This document shows positions 10,671 to 22,195 of a stretch of DNA of 64,000 nt, in pieces. The first letter of the stretch is position 1, and each line of letters starts with the position of its first letter. The position numbers and the translations under genes were made by a program. Origin of the DNA: Acholoe squamosa (Eukaryota > Annelida > Polychaeta > Phyllodocida > Polynoidae); assembly GCA_949317995.1 (NCBI GenBank), contig OX439036.1, forward strand, positions 8,908,356-8,972,355, read 5' to 3'. The notes beneath the pieces are model-generated. The model saw only the letters and a program-made list of their open reading frames with translations. It did no database searches and had not been told where the DNA came from.

Positions 10671-12254
10671 AGGTACCCGTTGATACTGTACACATGTCTT
10701 ATTATCTTTACCATTAGGCCAAACAAAAAAGTTCTGTGTTTCAGGTAACATGCTGAAAAAATTAGGTACAGAAGAGTCAGGGCGACTCAGGGATGACTAA
10801 ATTGACTGAAAACTTGGCCAAAAACCTATACCGACTTTGCATGTTTACCAGTGGGTGCTTGTACCACACAGGCAGGCCATAAATAGGCACTTTGATAAAG
10901 CCACTGTGGAGGGTGAGAAAAGCTGGCACACTGGGTTGACACTTTCTGCCAGGTGGGAGTGGGGCTGATAATCGCGACCTTGCCGATATCGCCGATTTAG
11001 GGTTCTATTAGGGTATTTTTCTTGGATTTTAATAGTTATCCTAAAAGTTTAGATATCAAGGTACCCACCAGCGAAATCTGGGAGAAAAAATTCCAATTAA
11101 TAAGTGTTTTACAATGACTTTAGTATGAATTAATATTGAAGCTTTGAAAAACATATTAACCACTGGAGACACAAAAAAACTAATATCAGACACAGCTAAA
11201 GTGCATAATAACTAGCAGCATGTATAATTTCATGCATTTATGACTTTGCCCAATGATACTTTTGAGAGGACCAAAATATGAAACAATAGAAAAGAAATGG
11301 CTGTGTGTAGAGCCGTCATGTTATGATTTTTTATTAGCATTTTACTACTACTTAGAATCAATTTGGATATGGATTAAAGAGCTTAACTGAAAGCTACAAT
11401 TCTAAATATCATAGCAAACTAAATTTTATTTAGATCTGATCACTAGAACATTACTTTCCAGGCCCTTAGATATCAAGTATAAACACATAAAACTGCTACC
11501 AGTACATACTGCCACACACTGGGCCCACTGTGCAGCTGAACTCACATCACAGATATCATAACACATTTTCTACCATTACTATAGTGGTACTTGCCTCAAT
11601 ATTTTTGGTACTATTTGCCCTGTATTTCTGTTTCTATACAAGATATAAACAAAATTCCAAAAGATTTAAAAACTTCTCAATGGCCTCAATCAAATGCGGT
11701 CACAGGGATCTTTATGTATTCAGTTTAATTTTTTTGTTGAAGTGCCTACCATAAAGGTGTGAGTGCACTGCAGCCACCAGCTCAGCCTGATTAACATGCA
11801 TTAACATGCATTCAGGGGTCGAAGCCACTCTATACCTTATACCTATAGGTGTGAAAACTCCACACCTGCAGGTGTGAGGAGTGATAGCTTGCGCTCATCA
11901 CACCTTTGAAGATGTAATTATACAATTTCAAGCACTTTGAACTACCTTCTGAGTGGATTCCCACCAATAAGACGTCACTGACCCCTGAAACCAGTGTAAT
12001 AGTACATGCTGATAACCAGCTTTAGCTAGACATGACGGCGCCACCTCTATCCCGCTATGTCGGAATATTTTCTTCAAAAATGGAGAGAAAAAAGTTAGGG
12101 GCGAGATACCTGAAACAATTGATAATTTTTTTGGCCTTATCTTCCAGCATGTATGAATTCACAGATGGAGTCAGCGGGCAGACATGAAACTTGACCCTTA
12201 CAATCAATCATAACCGCCATCGTCACATAGCCTACCTCCAGCCTCCATGCTATA
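10671..12254. other. Upstream intergenic region of the GLUT gene
   Basis: No exon, RNA or clear transposon is recognised. The last about 230 bases are less AT-rich and lead into the first coding exon, so promoter and 5' UTR should lie here, but no TATA box or initiator can be placed with confidence. Confidence 0.45.
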
Positions 12255-15200
12255 ATGAACGGTGCGTTTCACCCAATGCAGCCGATTCAAGAGATGGAGC
12301 ATTACAAGAGCGTGTTAACAGGGGAGGATAGTGGGGGATCGGACATAAACGATGACCAAGAGGACGGAGAGAATACCCCGGTGAATGAGAGCTTACTGGA
12401 AGTGACAACGATCAGACCATACGAGAAGACACGCTATGTGACAGTACACGTGATAGTCGCTTCTCTCCTGGCTGCGCTTGGTGGAGTGCTATTTGGATAT
12501 GACATAGGTAAGTAGACAAATACCAGTAGGAAATAAGAAGTCTCTAACTCAATTTTTTATGTCAATGAGATGCTTATTGCCAGTTGGCCAGAGCCACCTG
12601 ACTCTTCTAACCTACACTAGACCCTTCTCCTTTTGAAACATATAGACTTGCCTAGGTCCTCCTAGCCCTTAGCCTTTAAAACATATAATCTGTGACTCTT
12701 AAACATGAAAACACTTGGAAAACCAATAGCCCTTGACAATTAGTAGACCACTAATCCTCTTAATACGTAGTTACACTTCTAATATTAAACCTAAATTGGT
12801 TGATATGAATCATTCCTAAGAGCTATGACATTTAGCCATAGGGGTAGCTATAGTATGCAATATCAGGACCTTGGTTGCATGTATCATTCTTACAGCAATT
12901 GCCGCCAAGGTAGGAGCCCCATTGTCCTCCATTCTATTATCATTATATAGCTGGGGAGCCAGCCAGCTCAAATATCGATATTTACAAAAGACCTGGTGTT
13001 GAAAGCAGCACAAGATATAAGACTTGGATCTGGGTAATTTGATAGTGCTGATTACAGATCTGAGGAGCGTATCTTGATATCTAGGTCGGAACAAGGTCAA
13101 AATAAAGGTCAAAGTTCACCATACTATTCCAATGGGTCCAAATGAACTTGGGATACATATGAATGGGGAATCCATCGTGCACTAAGGACCTCTGGTGTTA
13201 ATGGGTGGAACAAAGCTCTCTGTCTGTTCTATATTAAATACCAGATCTTGACATTTGACCTTTAATTTATATATTGTGCTGCTTTCAACACCAGGTAATC
13301 GACCTGATCCCAGACTGGCTCCCCAACTAATAGTACTAGGGATTGGCACATCATGAATACATTAGGAATGCATCATGAATACATTTAGAAATACATCATG
13401 AATACTTTAGGAATGCATCATGAATACCTGAGCAACGCATCATGAATACCTTAGTAACACATCACGAATACCTTAGCAACACATCACGAATACCTTAGCA
13501 ACACACGATGATTACCTTAGCAACGCACTAAGAATACCTTAGCAACGCACCAAGAATACCTTAGCAACGCACCACGATTACCTTAGCAACACGCCATGAA
13601 TACCTTAGCAACGCACTACTAATACCTTAGCAACGCACCACTAATACCTTAGCAATGCACCACTAATACCTTAGCAATGCACCACGATTACCTTAGCAAC
13701 GCACCACGATTACCTCAGCAACGCACCACCGATACCTTAGCAACGCACCGAGAATACCTTAGGAACGCATCATGATTACCTTAGTAACGCACCACGAATA
13801 CCTTAGCAACGCACAAAGAATACCATAGCAACACGCCATGCATACCTTAGCAACGCACTACTAATACCTTAGCAACGCACCACTAATACCTTAGCAACGC
13901 ACCACTAATACCTTAGCAATGCACCACGATTACCTTAGCAACAAACCACAGATACCTTAGCAACGCACCAAGAATACCTTAGCAACGCACCATGATTACC
14001 TTAGCAAGGCACCACGAATACCTTAGCAATGCACCACAAATACCTTAGCAACTCACCACGAATACCTTAGCAACGCACCACGAATACCTTAGCAACACAC
14101 CACGAATACCTTAGCAACGCACCACGTTTACTTTAGCAACGCATCACAAATACCTTTGCAATGCACCACAATTACCTTAGCAACGCACCAAGAATACCTT
14201 AGCAACGCACCACGAATACCTTGGCAATGCACCACTAATATCTTAGCAACGCACCACGGATACCTTAGCAACTCACCACTTATATCTTAGCAACGCACCA
14301 CGGATACCTTAGCAACTCACCACTAATATCTTAGTAATGCAACGCGAATACCTTAGCAACACACCACTGTGAATATATTGTGAATACATGAATAGATTGA
14401 GAACACATGAATCGATTGCAAACACATCATGAATACATTAGGAATAATAATACATTAGGGATACATTGGGAATACATTAGCAATACATCATAAATACATT
14501 ACAAATATATTATGAACAAGTTACAAATACATAATGAATACATTATGTATACGTGGGCAATACATGCATAGATTATGAACATATTATGAATTCATTGTGA
14601 ATACATCATGACTGCATTAGGAATACAGAGTGTCATCCAAGTCACCCATGAAAGGTGCTTTCTCACAATAACTAACATGTTTGTTCAAAAACAGTTTTAT
14701 GAATCAACATGTATTTTTTTTTAATATATGTTTATATTAGATGCTAATCTTAATCCTTAATAGCCGACTGGCATTACAGCTATGCTGTGCTTTCTTAGAG
14801 ATCATAATATTTGAATACTTTACAACTTTCAACTTATTATATTCATCATAAACCTTAAAATCTGACTGGCATTACAGGTATGTATGCATTCTTAGAGATC
14901 TTGCTCTTTGAATCTTTTCCTATTGTCCCCTCGTTACAACTTATATCGTTTTTCTATACTCATGGTAGCCACCTACACACTATTTAAATACATGTATATC
15001 AATTTTACCATAATATGACACGGGTGTGAAAATCTCTGCGGAATTCCGCGTTTTTGATGCTCAGAAAGATCATTCTTGAGATCTATGCAAATCCACCGAG
15101 AAAAGAATTTACCATTTGTTAGGGGGGTCTGCTCTGACTTAGAATTTCTGCCAATATCATTGGAGATAGAGAAATTATCATTGCAGATGGAGAATGTTAG

Positions 15201-18200
15201 TATTCCAATGGTAATTCCAAACATGCCTGTACATCAGAGGGTGTTATATTATGCCCAAAGAGCATTTAGACTTTTAACCTACACAAAAATATTAACTATC
15301 AAGGCGGTATAATGCACTTCAGAGGAAACGAGTTTGGGATTTCACACCCCTGTATGTCAACGATATGTCTCCCTCAGCTAGAAGTCGAATCTGATTTTTA
15401 AAGAGAAAATTCTGCCTATGGGAGTAGACTTATGGGAGAATAGTTCCAATTAAGTGTTTTTTTGTCGTTTTTTTTTTCTCAATGGAACGATTGGCTTTTC
15501 TGGGCTAATCGACCTCTGTTGCAGAAATGGTCTGAAAGCTGATAATCAGATTCACGTTGTTCCTGAATAATTTCCCATCTAACTATATCCTTGAAGGTAT
15601 CGTGTCAGGCGCCTTACTGCAGTTGAAGCGTGACTTCAGTCTGTCGTGCAGACAACAGGAGATGATCGTCAGCTCCATGCTACTCGGGGCACTAATCGCT
15701 TCATTCACAGGAGGTATGTAAAACTCAAATGTACAAGCCACTTTTCCTTATCCTATTTGGGAATTCTAAACCTTTGGCTGTAATTTCTCAAGGCTTTTCC
15801 TATAAAACTTTACGAAAATGAGGTTGGATGATATCCTAAGTTTTAGCGATCAGTGAGTGGCATATGTGGGATTTTTTGAGTGCAGGGTGCAGCTTATATG
15901 AGGAGTTTTATACTCAAGGGCTAAAGCATCTTGGAGGCTTCAGGTGCGTCTTATCCACAAGGTTAAAGTGTGACTTATATGCTCGTACAGCTTATAATAT
16001 GCAGGAATTTCTTGTACTTCATGAAAAAAAAATTGAATTCAAGAAGTAATTTTGATAGACAATGCAGAACTTGCACGTAAGGAGGGAAAGCAAATTTGTG
16101 TGTGCTTTTCTTCTCTACAGGATTCCTTGTGGACCACTTCGGTCGTCGTAAATCCATCATCTGTAATTCTGTCGTGTTCATCGCGGGCGCCATTGTACTC
16201 ACTTGTGCACAGAACTTCCCCACACTGGTGAGATGATCGAATCTAATCTGGTTTCTATGAGAAGATAGCCGATTGCATGAAGTTCAAATCAGCTCACTTA
16301 TTGAAATTATATTCTTAGATTAAAATTGGAACCTATGCTGCTCTGAATTCCTTATCCTCATACCATTTGATGCCTCAAAACTTCTTTTTTTTTTTGCATG
16401 TCGCATTGTTTCACCCTGTATCTGTATATCATTACTCGAGAACTTCAATGCTATTTTTTTTTTTAAATGTGATCAACAAACAGCGAGTTACCCTAGCTGG
16501 TCTATGGCCTTTGGTGTACATACCTGCAAACTCCTCAGTTTTTGTTTTTTTAAAGATCCACCAGGGTCAATCTTGTGATTCATCCAGATCCAATGAGATC
16601 TCATTTTAACATTTGTATGGGGGGGGGGGGTCTTAGTAAAATTCTAAACTGAGGGTAACAGACATCTTCAAAAACCATCGAAATACATATATTTTGGCAT
16701 CTAGATTTACAGAATTTCTTGGGCCCCTTGGGGGACACCCCCCCCCCCATTATTCACATTCTCCTGCCTCGTTTTCAAAGAAAACACTGGGTTTTGTGGG
16801 CTCAGTTTCCTTCTCGCCTGGAGTTATGGGTCTACCCTGTAAGGTAGTTAGATAAAGACTGTGTAACTGAAATTTATTGACAGAAAACATGATTATTTCA
16901 CCCCTCACAGTTTTATTTCATCTAGCATTGTGTTTAAAGGTCGCTGGCAGGCTAATTGTTGGGTTTGGAGTGTCGCTTTCGGCCATCGCGGAGTGTGTCT
17001 ACATAACTGAGATCTCACCGCCAGTAAGTTTCTAGCATATATGATATATATCGGTGCACATATCAACATGCTTGTGTATGGAGTACTGTAATCTCTCGCA
17101 TATAAAGTATCTCTTATATGCACGGTTTTAGTTCTCCTTGGATCCGCAAGGGGGACACTAAGGCCTTTCTGTTGATATGACATAGTGGGTTCAGTAGGTT
17201 TCGGGGTGTTTTAGCTACACATAGCATTTTGAATTTTCAAAATCCATTCAGTAGAACAAAAGTTTGTTTTTTTTTAACCATATACCGTAATCTCCCGCGT
17301 ATAAGGCGCACCCCCAACTCAAAGAATGCAAGTCCATGTATAAGGCGCACCTCTAAGGGCAGATTTTTGTTAATTTAGTATTGTTCTATAGTAAAAATAC
17401 CACCCCCTTATAAGGCGCACCCCAAACTCAAGGCAATGTCCTCCCCCCGTATAAGACTCAGCAGCATTTTGTTTGGCGTATAAGACGCGCCTTATACGCG
17501 GGAGATTACGGTATTCTAAAATTCTAGGTTCATCTTATATGCAAGGTGCGCCTTATATGCGAGAGATTACAGTATATGGTATATATGTTTACAGTATAGT
17601 ATCAGCTCCTTCTCTTCTTCAATGCTGAACAGTAATGAAAATCTGCAAATACTTTGCCCCAGATGCCTCTTTTGGTTTTTTTCCTTCAACTTAGGATGTG
17701 CCAAATCTGCAGGGTTTAACTTTTTTCACATATTCAACACACCTTTTACTTTCAGAATCAGCGTGGATTGCTCGTGTCGTTAAACGAGCTCGGGATCACC
17801 TGTGGCTTCCTTACGGCCTATCTCATAAACTTTGCATTCATCAAGACACCTGACGGGTGGTAAGTGCTGACTGATATGTTGATCTTTCATGCATGTCGAG
17901 TGGAAAAATTCTGGCATGATTTTCCACCACTATACTAACTAATATCAGCATGATTGATAATAAGACCCTATTGACTCTGCATGAGTACAACTGTGTAACC
18001 CCGCATATAAGTCGCACTCTAAGTTAGTGGTTTGCTGCCAAAATTTAGAAAAAGACTTTTCTAACCAGTGAATTTTCAGAATTCAACAAATATAGGCCCC
18101 CTAAAAGGCACCCTTACCCACGTATGACAGAATATTGAGGGAAGGTATGGGAAGGTGCTACATCTACCTACCACCCCTCCCTCACTTTCCCCCTCCCTGT

Positions 18201-21200
18201 TAGCCCCGGCTTATATGCAGGGTTTTTCAGTGCGCCTTATAACGTGCCTTATAGTATTTCTGTCAACTCAGGGTGTGCCTTATATATGCGGGATGCGCCT
18301 TATACATAGGAGATTACGGTACTTATTTATATGGACTATGCTAATGGAAAAATAGAAATGAATAAGTCTGATGTGATTATAATCTCTATCGATGTAATTT
18401 ATGATGATTAAACAAATTCTTTTAAGACTACTTGATGACTTCCTTGCATTCATCTGCCCCCTTTCTGAACTTACTTGCCCTTGGCCTGGCCTTGTATGCC
18501 CATCGTAGACTTGATTTTACTCTATTAAGTAGGGTCCTAGGGTTACATTTTGGTGATCATGACTGACATAGTGAATGTTTGATCAATCATTATTTAACAA
18601 AATTACGGGATCATTTGATTTTAAATGCAGACAAGCAAAAAATTCCCCGCCAACCCTCACCTTCCTTGGATGAGGCGAAAGTTTTTTTTATAGCTATTAG
18701 AGGGCTTTTTCGCTGGAAAAAAAAGATTTATTTCCCCCCACTCGTCTCCAACACCCCCTGTTGTCTAATAATGAGCACTCCCTCTCCTGACTTTGACCTT
18801 ATTCCATCTGGCCCTTGACCTCATTCAGTTTGACCTTTGCTTGACCTCCGTGATCCCATGGATACAGGCGGTACATGTTTGGCCTCTCGATGGTGCCAGC
18901 CCTCCTCCAGGGTATTGGAATGACCTTCCTCCCGCCTAGCCCCCGCTTCCTCATGATCCGTCGAAGGGAAGATGAGGTTAGGCTTTAACTATTGATATGA
19001 TACATCTCAATTATCTATCATGTTGCATGCTTTGGTTGATTAATTAAAATTAAGTAAGGGCACATCAAATAGATAAGTTGGTATATGGATTTCAGTTAGA
19101 CAAATATACAAGTACTACCCGGTAATCTATGTTTGTCATCGAAAGAAAATTATAAATATGTCAAGTACAAGTCATAGACCAGCATCGACAAATTCCTGGA
19201 CCAACTTACTTTATGGTGAAGACTAATGAGAATGGGAATTATGGTACAATATAATAGCATGATTGTTTTCTACCTCTCTATAATAGCTCAAACCTTATCT
19301 TTTTTTTGAAACACAGAATATTCAATACAGAGCCATGGGGACAACGTCCCATCACTCCAATATACACAAAAAATACAGTATGGGTGGTATGCTATAATGA
19401 AATTCATTAATGTTGAATGGTAGATTTAATGATAGACAAATTAATATATAAAGATGAGAGTGCATCTTTAAACGCACCAGTGCATATAATAGATATGATG
19501 ATTCTTTTTACTGAATAATGTAAACAGAACCTATTGTAAAACTCATAAACAATGAATTTCCAGGCGAGGGAAACACTGGTCAAGCTGCGTGGTACAGAAG
19601 ACGTTGATGATGAAATACGTAACATCCGCGAGGCGTTAGGATCTCAGAAGGTAAGGTTCCTGTAGATGAAATTGATGTCAATCCTTTAGATGCTGCTAAT
19701 GCAGGAGTGCGTCATGCACGTTGGTTGGCATCATTATGTCTAACAACCATAATAGGGTCAGCGTGATACCTGAATGCCATTCTGGCGAGTCAATCTACTT
19801 TGCTGTGGTTACCAAACTTCCAGGATTTTCTCATCCACCATCTCTGGCAGTCAAGTCAAATACTTTGAAGTTTTTTTTGTATCACCTGTATTTTTAATAC
19901 TATCAGTTCAAAAAGGTCTTTTGGAATTAAGAATAAAAGAGATGCATGTCATACTCTTTGGTATAGTTTGGACATATTAGGGCCGATCCATAAATGAGGG
20001 GTCCGCTGGGGTGTCTAAAAGGGCATAAAAAGCGTGACATACTTCATGGATCGGCCCTTATCTGGTGCATTGTTAGTGAATGAAGTCTAAGCTGATTTCC
20101 ATGCATCGTCTTCCAGCCAGGTAGTATATTAGATCTGTGTGGACCAGAGCAGAACATGGCCTTCCGCTTCATCATGGGACTTGGACTGGTCTTCTTCCAA
20201 CAGGTAGGATGTCATCTCAGCAAATATCTATTCTGCATTCTTTCTTTTAAGTTTAATGCAGCAGCTCATATCCAATAAAAGTCAACTTACCGTATAATGA
20301 TTATTGTCTAAGAGCGGTTTTCATAAACCTAAATTAACCAGGGTTGTCAGAAACAACTAGGGCACTTTTTATTTAATAATCCTATCTATCATGAATTGAT
20401 TGGAGTAAGGGACTGTTCATCTTTCAAAAAGGGGTGGGGGTTGATGGGTTGCGGGGGGACAAAGAAATTCTAGGCCCCTCTTGGGGGGTGGGGGGGCAAA
20501 AAAAACTTCACCCCTTTTGAGTGAAAAACCTGTGCACTCTTAAACAATAAAAAGGGGGGGGGGGAAATTACCCCTCCGAGGGGGGAGAATGGAAAACTTT
20601 CTCTAATTAATTTGTATATCATTAGAATGACCAAATTAATTTACCTTGGACAGCTTCGATATTTTCATAGCCATAATATAAGCCAATTCACGATTTTTTC
20701 TTACAGTTTACAGGACAGCCCAGTGTTCTGTACTATGCACCAACCATCTTTCTGTCTCTAGGATTTGGCACAAATTCAGCTGCTATGGTGGCTACAGTTG
20801 GATTAGGCGTCGTTAAGGTAAAAATATGACTCTTAAGCATTGGTTCCACTGCCTTTGGTCAACCGAATCTTCGCAAATCAGATGATTTATGATATTTCAT
20901 AAGTATAGAAAAAATCATTCAGATTGGCAACAAGAAAAATGTGGCAAGGACCACGGATAGGAGTTGCCACTCCATCGCTAGCCACTGCGGGTGACGTCAC
21001 TGAGGCAGCATGACGTCACTAATGACGTCATAGGTGACGGAGAAAACCGAAAACATTATGGAGTTGCTACGGTTGCTACGCTCCCGGCCGCTGACGCAGC
21101 TTGCAACTCCAAAAAATTTGTCCGACCAACGCAAGTGGAACCAATTCTTTAAGGGCTGGTTCCACTGCATTCCAGTTTATTTTCTGCTAATCTGACAATT

Positions 21201-22136
21201 TTTGTGATACATTTGCAATAAAAAATGTGTCGGATTAGCAGAAAATGTACCCAGCCAATGCAGTCGAGCTAGCCTTTTACACCGTATACTATATTATAGA
21301 GGAAAAACATGTGGAATTTTGTGTGCCGTCATGCACTGCTGATAAAGTATCAACCTGAGCCAATAATCTACTATATTATAGAGGCAGTCGAGCTAGCCTT
21401 TTACACCGTATACTATATTATAGAGGAAAAACATGTGGAATTTTGTGTGCCGTCATGCACTGCTGATAAAGTATCAACCTGAGCCAATAATCTTTTTTTA
21501 ATCATTATTAATTATTCCATAAATGGACTGTGTTACTGTGCTGAAACCTACATCATCATGAGCAAAAACTATAAAATCATTAGAACGAAGTGGCCGAGCT
21601 GAAAAAAAAAATCCTCCATTGATTTTCATAATAAAAAAAGAGAATTACTGGTAAAGTGATATTTGTAGTGGTTTTTATACAGTTTCAATTGAAAATGTTT
21701 CTTTGGTCCCTCAGGTGTTTTTTACAACTGTAGCCCTACTGTGTGTTGACTGTGCTGGGCGTCGTAAGTTCCTCATCGCGGGTACCGTCATGATGTTAGT
21801 CGGCATAGCCTGCCTCGGCTTCACGGCACTCTCCACGATCCCAGGAGTTGTTACCAGCGCTTGTCAGCCCACAGAGCAGGGTGTCTTAGAACGATCCAAC
21901 TCCACCGGCTTGAATTTATTGCCACTGGGTGATATGTTACATAGGTCAGGGAGGGTAAAGAGAGACCACAGTTTGGCATATCCGATCCACATTAATACTG
22001 CCACCAATACCACCGTTATTGAGGATAGCGTCAAACCAGCAATAAAGTGGCTGTCCTTCATGGCTCTTGTGCTATATACCGCAGGATATGCCGTAGGTTT
22101 TGGGCCAGGTAATTTTTTTTTTTGTTCTAACAAAGA

Positions 22137-22195
<59 letters not shown>

